DNA of 64,000 nucleotides from the NCBI RefSeq assembly GCF_025698545.1, contig NC_068575.1:55375980-55439979 (forward strand). The letters run 5' to 3'. This document shows positions 36,049 to 48,640 of the stretch, in pieces (the stretch's first letter is position 1; each line of letters begins with the position of its first letter). Origin of the DNA: Gossypium raimondii (Eukaryota > Streptophyta > Magnoliopsida > Malvales > Malvaceae). The notes below the pieces were generated by a model. The model did no database searches and was not told the DNA's origin. It was given only the letters and a program-made list of their open reading frames with translations. The position numbers and the translations under genes were made by a program.

Positions 36049-37180
36049 GGGTAATCTACACAGAAAGTCACTCAACTATCAAAACATTTCATTTTAGGCA
36101 CCCAAAATAAAAAGTTTGCACTTAAACACTCACGTTATATAAGTTGATCATTTTGGTCACTCCCGTTAAAATCACAAACGACATGCTGACATGGTAGTTA
36201 AAAAATTAGTATCATAACAAATATAACCCTAAAATTTTACATATTATATTAGTTTAATCATAATTTTAAAAAATTAACCCTCAAAATTGACAAATAATCA
36301 CAATTTAATCCTCAAAATCTTTATCGTGTAATATAATCCTTTTTAATTGAAAGATTCAGATCTGTTAAATCCTGAACAACGTCCAACTAAATTCCATGTC
36401 CTGAAAATTAAAAAGCCAAAAATAAGAACTTGAATGAGTAAAAAAAAAAGGTTTGAAAATTTCAAAACATGAAAACCCACAGGTCAAAGTTGGGGCAATG
36501 CATTCATATTTGAAGAAGGTTTCGTAGAAAGCTAACCTTAACTGGAGTCAAAGTGGGTGAAACGCCATTGATCCTGTAAAAAAAGATAACAACATAAATT
36601 TAGAACCTAGAAAAAAAGATGAAACCCAAAATCAAAATCAAACAAAATACGAACCAGCATGTACTCATCCTTATAATAAAATTTTCATATTCATCAAGAC
36701 AAGGATGTCACTCCATTTTTTTTCTTAGATTGTTGTTTCTTTGAAGAACCCAAAGAGGATAAACTTAAAAGGGAAAAAGAAACCCTTTTTTACGGGTAGA
36801 AAAGAAGGAAAAACAACAATAATGTTGGTTGAATCATGCAAGGCTAAATGCCAGTTATGCTCGAAACTCTTTCATTTTGTGTTTCTTTCGACTAAATTGC
36901 TTTTAACAATTGCCCACTAAACTTTTTAAACTCGAGGATGAAATTTTGAAAGTTAATATTTTAAAATGACTAAATTGATATATTATGTAAAAGTTTATGG
37001 CTAAATTTGTTATTATATCAATTTTTCAACTGCCATGTCTGCTTGTTGTTTGTGATTTTAATGGGAGTGATAAAAATGATCAAACTATGCAATGTGGGTG
37101 CTTAAATTGCAACCTTTTTGTTTTGGATGCCTAAAATAAAAAAAATTTGGTAGTTGGGTGACTAACCATGTAGTTTACCC
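36049..37180. mobile_element. Mutator-like non-autonomous element with about 150-bp inverted ends
   Basis: The left end GGGTAATCTACACAGAAAG...CACTCAACTA reads as the reverse complement of the right end ...TGGGTGACTAACCATGTAGTTTACCC. Pairing continues inward through GATCATTTT, CACTCCC and TTAAAATCACAAAC. Flanks AAAAACTTA and TAAAATTTA agree at 7 of 9 bases, consistent with an old 9-bp target duplication. No transposase. The middle (about 36350-36900) has no recognised origin. Confidence 0.65.
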
Positions 37181-37189
37181 TAAAATTTA

Positions 37190-37690
37190 AGACAACACAG
37201 TCCAAATTAATTCATGAAATCATTTATTATTTTGAAATACTCTTAAAACAAAAAGAAATTAAGAAGTCGGCGAAGAGCCACCCACTTTTCAAGGAAAATT
37301 GTTGGTGGCCCACAAAATAGATCTATAAACTGAAAAGAGGGAAGACACGTGGAGTGAATGAAGAGAAGAAAGAAATGGTTGGTGGGAGGGAGAAAAAGGT
37401 GGATGATAGCCAGCACGGAAGCTAACACCGCAAAAGAAGCAAATGACTTGAAGAAAAAAAAGAAGAAAAGTTTGAAAATAATATATTACAGAAAATTATA
37501 TTCATCTAATATAAAAATAAATTGATGTATTTATATTTTTATGCACAATTAAATTAAAATAAAATTCTCATGTATATTATTGAACCAAAATTAAAATTTA
37601 ATGCCTAAGCTTATTTGTAGTAATGATTAAAGCTCTAATTTGACACCTATATGACATGGATTAAAAAAAAATTGGTAGAAAAGAGACAGC
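37190..37690. other. Intergenic between the Mutator-like element and the LINE
   Basis: AT-rich with a purine-rich stretch at 37360-37480. No gene, repeat family or RNA recognised. Confidence 0.4.
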
Positions 37691-37720
37691 ATTAAACGAT
37701 TACAACAATCAATTCATACA

Positions 37721-40700
37721 TTAAAAGGATCTAAACCTATTACGATCTTCAACCAACAAATTTCTAACTGAAACTGGTGAAACTACAAACAAATGGAGCA
37801 AAGAGTCTCTTGTGTCAGCACATTTAGTCATGTGATCCGCAACCCCATTTTGATCCCTCAGAATATGTCGGACACGAACCTCCCATCTTCGACATAGCAA
37901 CTGATGTAATAATCTTAATTCCACTAAGCTACTATTGGCTCCTCCACCAGACAAGATCAATTCAACTAACAAAATGTTATCACAATCAATTTCAACCTTT
38001 TTGAACCCCTTCTCCCAAGCTATAAAATCGCTCTTGTCTCAACTTTAGAAGCTGATTCTTTGTCGAAACTCATCGTATAACCCCACAACCAGTTTGCATT
38101 CGAATCCCTTAACACTCCTCTAATAGAAGCACTCTGTCCACTAATCGCACAGCCCCATTTGAGTTAATATTTACCTAACCAATTTTTAGAGGCGACCAAC
38201 TCGAAAGGACCCTCATGGTTCTTGGCGGTTTCATTTTCACATATGAATCTGGTAACTCCTAACCCAAGTGTAACCTGTATCCACGATGACTTAGGTGCAC
38301 TTGTGACTATTAGAAAAAAAAAACAGACATATTTTTATTTTCCAAAGTAGCTAACATAAAATTACAAATAGAGTTTGCTAATCAATATCATCACTACTCA
38401 GGCTACTTTTACCATGCAAGTTCCATAATAGCCACTCCTTAAACGTCAAAAGAAAAAAAAATACTCTAAGCTTGCCTTGGAACCGCTGCTAACCATACAA
38501 CTTTAGCAAATGAGCAATCTTGAACTACATGAACCCCCTTTTCCAAGCCACCATTACACAAAACGCAATTACCATCATCTGTTGTAATACCCCCTACCCA
38601 TATTCGTCGCCGAAATAGGGTATGAGGCATTACCAGATTTTACCGAATAATTTTTTTGTTATTACAAGTTAAATACTATTCATTTATCGCAACATGTCAT
38701 GACATCCCTTAGATGGGCCTCCGAAGCCCAAAACATACATCGGGACCAAACCGGGATTAAATCGAAACCATAAGAAATTTTTTGCAAAATCCCAAAGTTT
38801 TTTTTGAACTTAATATAACCCCTTTATAAATATCTAATCTTTCCTGCAATTTTAAACCGAGACCAATCCAACACAACCAATCCATTTCAACATATTTTCA
38901 AGATAGATTTAACATATTCATAAGATAACCTCATCACATACCAAAACCAAAATTTGTTAGCCATACCAATGGATAACCATACATTCATTTCACATTAACA
39001 TTTACTTTACTAGCTTATACATGCCATTGATTTCCAAAATAAAGTTTCTTTATTTACCGAGATCTTGAGGTTGATAGTGTGATGCATCTCTGACCAAATC
39101 CAACCTCCGAGCTCTTAACACTACAACACAGGGGAAAAGGAAACAGGGTAAGCACTTTGTGCTTAGTAAGCTCATGTAACAAGAATTATACTTACCTAAT
39201 ATTTTCAATACAATGCAATAAACATTCATACATCCATTCATTGCATTATTCCTTTAACATGCACAAACTCAACATTCAAGTTAGTTCAATAATTTCCATG
39301 TATCAATAATATATATACCATGATTGATGAACTCATCAATTCCATGATTTTCATTCCCTTGTTATTTTTCCATATTTATCTCGTTGAACTACTTGGAATT
39401 TCGATGGATTTTCAGGGGTACACCTAAGTGTACAAATCTGGGTCCGTCAATTCATATTCATGTGCGTACATTTCCATTTAAGAGAGCACACTCCCGCGAA
39501 CATCATCCTTACAGCGGGATTACCAGTCCAGGCTAAATCCCCTGTAATATAAACACATAGAGTATTGTCGGGATTACCAGTCTAGGCTAAATCCCCTGCA
39601 ATGACAATTACTCTAACGAGCTTGGATCTGAATTACCAGTCCAGGCTAAATTCAAACCCTAATTCAGATTACCCGTCCGGGCTAAATCCATTTTCCACAT
39701 ATTCTTCGAAAGGGCTATATCAGGATAGGATCACCCGTAGGATCACCCGTCCGGGCTAGATCCTTTTTACCGTCAATTCCTTTTCAAAGATCCATCGAAT
39801 TTTCCTTCCATTCAACCGAGATTTCTTCCCCTTTTTATCAAATATATCAATGTTTCATCAATTTTCATACAATGAACATTCAAATCATATTCACATCAAT
39901 AACAAACATTTCAAGCATTTAAGAATATAATTCAAGTTACACGAACTTACCTCGATACTTGTTCGTATGCAAAAATCTACTAATCCCGAACTTTTTCTTT
40001 TCCTCGATCTAGCTTCGTATTTGAATTTTTTGGATTTAAATAAATAAATTTAATCACTAATTTAATACATTTCATGTTCATATGTAACATTCTCTATAAT
40101 CCCATTATTATTTATAGTTCATTTAGAGCTGTCTCCTTGAGTCATAGTCACTAAATTATTTATATCATGAGTTACGAAACTCCAAATTAAGAACCACTAA
40201 TTTTCCCTGAAACAAGACTCACATATCTTCTTACCATAAAATTTTCAGAATTTTTTGTTTAGCCAATAAGTACAGTTTATTCTTTAAATTCATCCCGATT
40301 TTGTTGTCTGGCAGTTTTAACCCTTCTTCACTAAAAATTAATTATCTCCTCGTACAGAATTCGGATGATGTTCTCGTTTATTTTTTTTGAAAATAAACTC
40401 ATTAAGGATTTTAAACATATAAATTTAAGCTCCTAATTATTTTTATCCAATTTTTGATGATTTTACGAAGTCAGAATAGGGGAACCCGAAATCATTCTGA
40501 CATTGTCTCACAAAACCTATTATATCTCATGATTTACAATTTCATTGCTTACATCGTTTCTTCTATAAGAAATTAGACTCAATAAGATTTAATTTCATAT
40601 TTTATTAATCTTCTAATTCAATTTTCACAATTTATGGTCATTTTTCAAAGTTAACCTACTGCTGCTGTCCAAAACTGTTTTAGTGCATGATGTTAATTAC

Positions 40701-42960
40701 GATTTTTCCCCTAAGCTTTCAATAAATGATAATTTCGTCCCTACTCAATTAACCTCTCAATTGAGATGATTTTTCTCAATTAACACTTTATTATATCACT
40801 TTAAACTACTTTATAACCTTTGGAAATCATAATTTTAGCACTAAACTTTGATTCCCAACTTTTTCACAATTAGGTCCTACAAATCAATTTCTATTGAAAT
40901 TACCTAATAAAATCATCTCATAAACAAACTAAAGCTTCAATTTCAAGCTATTTCATCATAAAATTCCAGCACATATTCATAGCAACTTTCAATTTCATTC
41001 ATAAAATCAAAAACTAATGAATTTAGTAATAGGACCAAGTTGTAAAAGTCTTAGAAACACAAAAATTAGAAGAAAAAGGCAAGGATTAACTCACTTGGTG
41101 CAAAAATTATGAAATACCAGCTTGAATAAACCCTTAGGACGTTTTTTGCTGATGATAATGAAGAAAATATGAAGAGAATTCTAGATATTACAAGTTAGTC
41201 CCATTTTTATTTTAGTAAATTTTATTATTTTCTCATTTTGCCCTTATTTCACCAATTCTCCTTATTTTTCTCAGCTTATGCCGCCCAAAATATCTCATTT
41301 TGGGCTTATTTTCAATTTACGTCATTCCTCATTTAACAATTGAGCTATTTAATCCTTCTAGTAACTTTTAGTCATTTTCACTTAATTAACTACCAAAACG
41401 TAGAAATTTTCTAACGAAATTTTAATACCATATTACTAACACTTCATAAATGTTTATAAAAATATTTCCGACTCGATTTTACGAGATCGAGGTCTCGATA
41501 GCTTATTTTTACCCAATTTCTTCAATAATTTCTTTTTCTAACTAACCACTAAATCGGTAAAATTTTTCTATCGATATTTTCATATGATTTTCCTATCATA
41601 TTGATATTCATGCAAAAATATTAAAATAAATTTCTCTTTAAATCAGATTTGTGGTTACAAAACCACTGTTCCGATAACCTTGAATTTAGGCCATTACATC
41701 TGTCATGTGCATTTGCCTTCTTTCGTAATTCGCCAACAGTCTATCCTGCCACAGAAGCCATAAGAAAATGCACACCCTTTGAGGCGCCCGAGCTTTCCAA
41801 ATCACCTTCTAAATAGGAGAAGCACCATTATCCTCAATAAATAAATTCTTATAAGTTTCAGCAAAGAAAAACCCATCATTTTTCATCCATTTCCAAACCA
41901 AACAACCCGATCTCACCTCAACACTTGGAGGCATCATCATTGCAATTTGTCGAACAATGTGCCTTGGGACAAGATCATTAAGACGATCCCAATCCCAAAG
42001 TCCATTTTCAGTCACCAAATCACAAACGTGTAAAGTGTTATCTGGCTGGTCAAATCCTTTAAAAACTTCTCGTAGGGGACCACACTACCTAATCCACACA
42101 TCATTCCAGAAGTTCATGATGCTACCATTGTCAATAGACCAGTAAACATTACCAATAACTTCTGGCCAAACCCTCATTAAAGATTTCCACAAGAAAGAGC
42201 AATTACTGCTGAAAATAGAAAATGAAAGTACCCTTTGTACACTATATTTTTTCTTTAACACACTGACCCATAATGCATCAGTATTCGAGAGCAAACGGTA
42301 ACCAAGTTTTAGTAAAGAAAATTTGTTTTGGGCAACTAAGTTCCGCAAACCCAACCCTCTATTATCCAGCGGACAACAACAGTCTCCCCATGATAAAAGA
42401 GCATTTTTCCTTGTATCAGCAGTAGTTCCCTAAATGAAATTACGAGAAATTCTTTCAATCTCATTGCACACAGAGATAGGGATTTGAACGATATACATAA
42501 AGTAGTTTGAATAGCTAGAAGAATTGACCGTACCAAAGTTATTCGACCTGCCATCAATAGTTTCCTCGCTTCCCAACCAGACAATTTTTCCCGAATTTTA
42601 TTCACAACAAAATCAAAACTATTTACTGTAACTCTATTATGCAGCAACAACAATCCTAGATAAATACCAAGATCCTCAACTCGATTAAAATCCACATTGT
42701 TGCATATCGCCTCAACAACAACTCTTGACATATTAGGGGAAAAAACACCTAAGATTTATTCTTGCTCACCTTCTCCCCATAAAAATAACAAAAAGTCTCC
42801 AAAAATGCTATTCACCACTACTGCTTGATCCCTACTAGTCTCACAAAGAAGTATAAAACCATCAACAAAGAAAAAGTGAGATAATGACGGACCTCTTGAA
42901 AGAACTACCCTTTTCAATTGCCTCCTCGATAAGATGTCCAAGTCGCTCCGTGCAAAGGAT
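37721..42960 (-). mobile_element. 5'-truncated LINE (L1-type, RT tail plus zf-RVT and RNase H), split by an LTR insertion
   Basis: Read right to left: the end of a reverse transcriptase (42960-42340) with LSHFFFVDGFIL where active elements have F/YADD, then NMSRVVVEAI, DLGIYLGLLLLHNRVT, REKLSGWEARKLLMAGRITL. Next come downstream ORF2 motifs (42354-41809: SNTDALWVSVLKKKY, LWKSLMRVWP, WSIDNGSIMNFWNDVWI). The zinc-ribbon zf-RVT (CVLCNGG...HVVQDCSFAKVVWLAAVP, about 38577-38470) lies beyond the LTR insertion. An RNase H domain follows (about 38170-37721: GVLRDSNANWLWGY, VRHILRDQNGVADHMTKCAD). Several stops and frame changes, plus the mutated catalytic motif, make it dead. ORF1, the endonuclease and most of RT are missing. 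No A-tail or target duplication found. Confidence 0.85.
38583..41698 (+). mobile_element. LTR-type element (probable solo LTR), copy B, nested in the LINE
   Basis: TGTAATACCCCC to GGCCATTACA, 3116 bp. TCTGT occurs on both sides (38578-38582 and 41699-41703), a perfect 5-bp target duplication. Same family and orientation as copy A. The 22-bp motif ATTACCnGTCCrGGCTAAAT recurs at about 39510-39770. No element genes seen. It is younger than the LINE it splits. Confidence 0.8.
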
Positions 42961-43258
42961 AAAAAGATTAATGTTTAAGTTTAAGGTTGATTCATAATTT
43001 ATAATAAGGGTAAGTATTTGTTACATTAGCGGTATAATTTTTTTTATTCCACAAGCAGCATTAAAAATTTGTCACATATATTTTTTTTTAAATATTTTAC
43101 TATATCCTTATTTAACACTTGTTAACTTTTGACCCTATTTACAATTCTCAAAATTAATGATTTATTTTACTAAAAGGGGGAAATACAAGATTTTTTAAAA
43201 CCTTATAATTTCAAGAATCATGCCCCAAATTCAATCCAAAAGAAAGCATGAATATATA
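42961..43258. other. AT-rich spacer
   Basis: Sequence between the LINE end and the hAT-type element; nothing recognised. Confidence 0.4.
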
Positions 43259-43266
43259 GTACATAG

Positions 43267-43697
43267 TAGACCTGTCCATGGGCCGGGCGGCCCGGCCCGA
43301 CGGCTCGCCCGAAATATGGGAGGGTTCGTGTAAAAATATAAGCTCGAAATATGGGTTTGGGCAAAAAAGCGAGGCCCGTTTAAAAAACGGGCCAAGCCTC
43401 GGGCACCACTTTTTTGGCCCGGGCCCGGCCCGGCTCGAATATAATAAATATATATTTTTTATTTTTATTTTTTTATTTTTATTTTTATTTTAATTTTAAA
43501 ATACTTTTAAAATATTTTTTTATTTTTAAAATAATTTTTTAATGTTTATTAAAAAATGGGCCGGGCCGGGCTCAGGCTTATGATATTTTTTCTGGGCCGA
43601 GTCTAGGCAAAAATTTAGGCCCATATTTCAGGCCGGGCCAAAAAAATTTTCTGGGTCCAGCCTGAACCCGGCCCGGCCTGGCCCATGGACAGGTCTA
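43267..43697. mobile_element. hAT-type non-autonomous element, 431 bp
   Basis: The left end TAGACCTGTCCATGGGCC is perfectly inverted at the right end GGCCCATGGACAGGTCTA. The inverted repeat then continues as GC-rich GGGCCGGGC text. GTACATAG is present on both sides (43259-43266 and 43698-43705), a perfect 8-bp target duplication as made by hAT transposases. No transposase. The ends are far richer in GC than the surroundings. The perfect TSD suggests fairly recent insertion. Confidence 0.85.
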
Positions 43698-43705
43698 GTA
43701 CATAG

Positions 43706-44714
43706 TCGATGTTATGGTGGCCCGACTCCACTTTTATAAAAGCATTGGCCCATTCCCATGTGCAAAAATTTGTCTCTTTTTTAACTCTCAAACTCTCTTT
43801 AAGTCGTAAGACAAGGACAGACAAACCTACTTTCATTCAGATGATGATATCATGCCATTTGCTTCTTCTTCTTCATCTTCATCTATCCGTACCTCTATGA
43901 CTATAGAATTAAATTTTTGTTTATTTCGCAGCCATGAATAATTAGTCATTAGGTTCTGAACTGGTTTCCCATCATCATATCATCTAATCCATCAGAAAAC
44001 ATTATTAAACGAAGGGGACGATGGACGGTCCTTGTTTTCAATGTCATGCTGTGTCTATTTTATGTCAAAAAGTTCTGCAGTATTGACTCAATTCCATCCG
44101 GAATGTCAGAAGCAAATAGCACTGTGTCTCAGGACTCTTTTGACATGACCCTCACCTCATTCATATATCAGTGGGTTCTCTTTAGTTCCTCTGTTCTCTC
44201 TCTGCCATTCCTGGCAGTCGGTTTTATCGTCAATTAGACAATAAACTTTTAGTATTGAAGAACAAAAAAAGAAGAAGAAGCTTTAGGGATATTAACCAAA
44301 GGTTCGAGTTTTATAGAAGAAAACAACAATATTTAATCAGATAAAAAGAAATGGACTGAAACCATTAGACAAGAGGAACCGAGTCAATGTCTCATAAATG
44401 AACAAAGAAAACAAAATTGATGCAAATTATTCATTTCAAAATTAAGCTTATATAATTTGCTGAAACAAATCCCGAAACTAAAATGAACTCCCACTGAATC
44501 ACTTTTTACCACCTAATTCATGCTACTCATAAAGCACCCGATTCGCTAAAAATCCTTTTCTTTTTCCCTCGGTTTCCCCTAAAATAACCAAATATCATAA
44601 TCCATCGACCAAAAATACTCCATACCCAATTTTCCTGTTCCTTAATTACCTAACCCCAAAAAATTGTTTTCTTCTTTGTTGGGCAGGGGAAAAAAACACG
44701 ATGACACCCAAAAG
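43706..44714. other. Intergenic and 3' flank of the ATL67-type gene
   Basis: The last 100-200 bases are probably the ATL67 3' UTR. A 63-codon open frame at 44046-44237 resembles nothing I know. Confidence 0.4.
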
Positions 44715-45281
44715 TCACCTAATCCTCCGATCCGCAGCGAACTGAGATAACGGCACGACTTCCGACAAGGGAGTGGAAAGTGGGGTCGGAAGCGGCGAGT
44801 TCCGGCAAACGGGACAAGATCCATTGAGTTTTAACCAAGCATCGATGCAAAAAACATGGAAATAATGCTTACACTCAGGCATCATCCTTAACATCTCCAA
44901 ATCCTTGTACTCACACAGACAAATGGAACATGTGGTGTTCAAGTTACTAGCAGCCGAGTCTTTACAGAACTGGAACTTGGGGTAAGAATTGATAACGGCC
45001 TGGTCGAGTCCGAGGACGACGTTATCAGTGGCTTCATCTTCAGCAACGAAGATAATAGTGGGGAGCAGGATGCCATCGGAGTTGGAGGCGGGGATAGCGG
45101 AGGGATTGGAAGAGAAAGCGCGAGGAGAAGTGGAAGAGCGGAAACAGATGTAAGAAGCGAGGAGGATGGTGGAGAGGAGGACGAGGAAACCGACGGCGAT
45201 GGCAATGGAATAGCCGAGGCCTAAGTTGGTGAGATAGGTAGGGGAGGAAGGGGAAGGAGTGGACATTTGGGGGCAAGGCAA
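44715..45281 (-). CDS. ATL67: RING-H2 E3 ubiquitin ligase, ATL family (ATL67/68)
   Basis: Single exon, 188 residues, typical for intronless ATL genes. ATL proteins are membrane-anchored E3 ligases that pass ubiquitin from an E2 to substrates. One membrane span at about 22-46, the GLD motif at 91-93 (VVLGLDQAVINSYPKF), then a C3H2C3 RING: Cys118, Cys121, Cys137, His139, His142, Cys145, Cys156, Cys159, with the ATL spacing and the Pro before the third Cys (MPECKHYFHVFCIDAWL). The tail SPLPTPLSTPLSEVVPLSQ matches ATL67/ATL68. ATG at 45281 or codon 6 at 45266 (MSTPSP); the second agrees better with Arabidopsis. Substrates unknown. Intact. Confidence 0.94.
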   Translation of the reverse strand: MPCPQMSTPSPSSPTYLTNLGLGYSIAIAVGFLVLLSTILLASYICFRSSTSPRAFSSNPSAIPASNSDGILLPTIIFVAEDEATDNVVLGLDQAVINSYPKFQFCKDSAASNLNTTCSICLCEYKDLEMLRMMPECKHYFHVFCIDAWLKLNGSCPVCRNSPLPTPLSTPLSEVVPLSQFAADRRIR

Positions 45282-46658
45282 GGATCCATTTGTTGATGGA
45301 AAAAAGGCAAGTGTAAAGGAAGAGATGAGAAAGTGGGTTGCTGCATTTAATACTCAGTTTGGAAACAGCGGGGTGTCATTTATTGTGATGTTGCCCACTG
45401 ACTCTTTTTTCTTAGCTTTGCCGTGATTTCAATTTCATTTCTCCCTCAAACAATGGGACTGCCCCTCTCTGCGCATCCCATTGCCTAGCTATCTTCTATT
45501 TTCATTATTTCTTTTTCCTTAATTTTCTTGCAATTTTAAATTAGTTTCTTAGTTTTTAATGAAAGTCTAATAGAAGCAATGCAGTCATATTAAAACACAT
45601 TGTTTAAATTAATATCAAATAGAAGAAGTGTAGTTTTATTCGGCCCTTGACCTTCACACAACTCTAACAAAAAACATTATGGAAAGAGCCAAATCAGAAA
45701 TCTTTGAATGGGAAGAAATTTCAAAGGATGGCGATGGCAGCAACTTGTAGTGTCCCAGAGTTTGGTCCCAACTCCAAAAGGTGTTCAGCTTAATTTGTAC
45801 CTTCTTTTTCAATATATATATAATTGTAGTTACTAAGTTATTAACAATGGAGAAAGCTAGTCTGAATTCATACTATAGTGGCATGCTTTGTTTTTTTCTT
45901 GCTTTTTCTACAATATTCTTCTACTTTTTAGTGGGAACCTAATACCTTTTTTTCTTCAGCATTTCGCACACTATCATGATACTTTTTAGTGGAATGATGT
46001 TTTATTTTATACATACAAGGTTAAAACTTCTTCATATATCTTTGTCTCAATTAAAAAAAAAAAAGCATGGGAAGCCAACATCAGCAAGCTCTTCTTTTAC
46101 ACAATCTACCATAGATATATTTCATCTATGCATTTATAGACAAAACACTAACATCTGATGGACTTTCTTCCCCATTTCACTTGCATTGCAGCAGTAGCTG
46201 AGACCTTAAAAACAGAGGCTCCACTTAAACAGGTTGTGTGATGTTTAGTATAACACTGAATAATGGTCATGGTGTTGCATTTAGTGTTCAATGGTACTTT
46301 TTCCTTTCCGGTCAAGCTAATTCTGTTTCTGCTCTCTTTTAATTGAAGGAAAGCTGCTAGCCACTACTAAGTTTTGGGGTCATGGATTCATTCACCATTA
46401 ATGGGTAAAAGAAAAGAAAAAGGTATACAATTGCATGACATTAGTCGCACAAATTTGGGTTTGATTGTATGAAAAAAGCACAACAAATTAACAAAATAGC
46501 AATGTGATCCTACTCTTTTTAAACCATGGTCGTGAAAAGGGCCAAAAGCAAAGAACCTGTCCCCACTTTCGTTACTACAGTGCCAAATACTTTATTTCCC
46601 ACCTTTTCATACTAATAATAATATAGTTTTGATTCAGTCAAAGTTCACTCTGTAGGTA
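45282..46658. other. ATL67 upstream region and intergenic
   Basis: The ATL67 promoter lies in the first few hundred bases. The rest is AT-rich unique-looking DNA without a recognised gene. Confidence 0.4.
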
Positions 46659-47010
46659 TGTTAAGGTTACGTTACCCAAATTTTAAGAGATTATTTGTAA
46701 GTTAAAGTTGAATAAAATATATTTTCTTTCTAGAATATTTAGTATTTATGAGTATAATATATTTATTATTTATTAACATAATATATTTGATTTTGATTAG
46801 AATTAGGTTTTTTTAACTTATAAATAGATGTAGTCGAAACTCCTCTTGTAATCATTCGAATTCGACATAGTAAATTTTCTTCTTTTCTGTCCGTAGTTTT
46901 TTTCGAAAGAGTTTTAACGTAAAAATTTATGTATTTTTTATTTTTATTTATCTTTTCTTTACGATATATTATTATTATTATTATTGACGTTCTATTTTTA
47001 GACTGTAATT
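46659..47010 (+). mobile_element. Copia-like LTR fragment or solo LTR
   Basis: It starts near TGTTAAGGTTACGTTACCC and ends near TTGACGTTCTATTTTTAGA. It has a TATAAATA promoter-like box (46819-46826), then CTCTTGTAATCATTCGAATTC and a T-rich 3' half, a layout I associate with short Copia LTRs in cotton. Ends and target duplication could not be fixed. Confidence 0.5.
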
Positions 47011-47830
47011 TTTTTTTCCTCCCTTCTTTTGGGTTATGGTGTTTGGTCAATGAAATCATGTATCTAATTTTCCACACCATCCGATGTATATTTCGATGAT
47101 GGCAACTTTGGGCCACGAAATAAATAGTAGTAGTAAGCATTAAACAAGCAAGTTGCCTGTTAAAGATGCTTACATTGTTAACACCTATGAAATTTACCCA
47201 TCAAATTTCCTCTTTTTCTTTTTTTCTCTGTTTCTTTTGTTTTGGAGGTAGGCATCTCATTGCTCTCTGGCCTACGGCTGGACCAAATTATTAATAGTTG
47301 TTCAATGCCTAAGGCTGGCGTAGGCATCTCATTCAAGTAATCAATGAAAAAAGAAAAAGAAAAAAGTGGAACACGGTTGTTGAAGATAAAGGTCCGGTCA
47401 ATTTTTTTGTTTCTGAAATAAGTTGGGTAGAATTTAAGGCGTTGGGGGTGAGGAAAATCAACATAAGTGAGGGTGCCATTCTGTACAAGCAAATTTAATC
47501 AATGTTAACTGCACCAAGTAACCATCCGCAGTCTTGTGAGCAAAAACTGAAGTTAATTAATAATATATATTATTTTAGAATTAAACCAACTTCTAATATA
47601 TATTATTTTTAATTTTTAAAATAAATTTAAAATATATAATATATAAGTTTTTAACTAAAACTTAAATCAACCACAATTCATATTTTATTTCTCTTTTATA
47701 AAAATAAACAAGAAAAAAAATTAATTTAAACAATTAATTTAACTAAACAAACGGATAAATATTAAGTCGGTTAGTCAATTAGTTGATTGATGAGTGAATT
47801 TTTTAAATATTTTTAACTGAACCAACATAG
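47011..47830. other. Intergenic with a local direct repeat
   Basis: GTAGGCATCTCATT appears at about 47248 and 47320, flanking CTACGGCTGG / AAGGCTGGCG text. Otherwise AT-rich, no gene. Confidence 0.35.
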
Positions 47831-47839
47831 GAATCTCTC

Positions 47840-48631
47840 GGCTTTTTTATAAAACTTACTCAAAATTTTACATTATTTAAGAAAATATCTCATTTTGAAA
47901 ATTATGTAAATAAATTATTTATTTTGAATAGTAAACGTCGGCAGCATTATTGCCATTGGCGTCACCACCCTTGGCTTAAAAAAAAATTGAGTGTCGCTGT
48001 TGCCATTGGCGGCACCGGATTGAAGTTAAATAGCCTTTAAAAAATATAAGAATAACAAAAATAAACTCTTTTCAATTTTTATTATTTTTTAAAAACAATA
48101 AACTTAAAGCTATATAAAATTCTTATTTAAATTACTCAAATATACCCCTCAAAAATTTTCCTCAAGTTTTAAATAAAAATTTTTACATGAGGGAAATTCT
48201 TGAAGGATATATTTGGGTAATTTAAAAAGAATTTTATATAATTTTAATTTTATTGTTGTTATTCTTATATTTTAAGAATTATTTAAATTTAATTTAAAAG
48301 AGAAACTTAATGCAAATAAACCAATAGTTTAAAATCATTTAATTTGTGTTGAAGGGGAAATGGGTCACCACTTTCTTCATCCAATCTAAAAGAGTAATTG
48401 CTTTATCAGGTTCTTAACCGTTTTATATAATCATAATTCAATTCGGTAATGCCAATGACAACGACAACATCTAAAAAAATTATTATTTTTTTAAAACCAA
48501 AGGTGGTGATGCCAATGACAATGACGTCACCGATATTTACTGTTTAAAACAAGTCATTTACATACATAATTTTTAAAGTGAGTTATTTTCGTAAATAATG
48601 TAAAATTTTGGTTTATTTCTGAAAAAAACCC
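47840..48631. mobile_element. Mutator-type foldback element, 792 bp
   Basis: GAATCTCTC flanks the element exactly (47831-47839 and 48632-48640), the 9-bp target duplication of Mutator-like transposons. The outer arms pair over more than 110 bp (left CAAAATTTTACATTATTTAAG; right AAATAATGTAAAATTTTGG). The inner arms also pair (TATAAGAATAACA...ATATAAAATTCTT against its complement), so most of the element is one long imperfect hairpin. Each arm carries GCCATTGGCGTCACC-type motifs. No coding capacity. Confidence 0.8.
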
Positions 48632-48640
48632 GAATCTCTC

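Noticed and set aside
44939-45276. Two proline- and serine-rich frames over the ATL67 locus
   Set aside because: They are alternative frames of the RING gene; only the longest frame has the RING cysteines and membrane span.
46766-47140. 124-codon frame on the minus strand
   Set aside because: It is AT-rich, antisense to the Copia-like LTR fragment, and its translation is low complexity (Lys/Asn/Ile runs).
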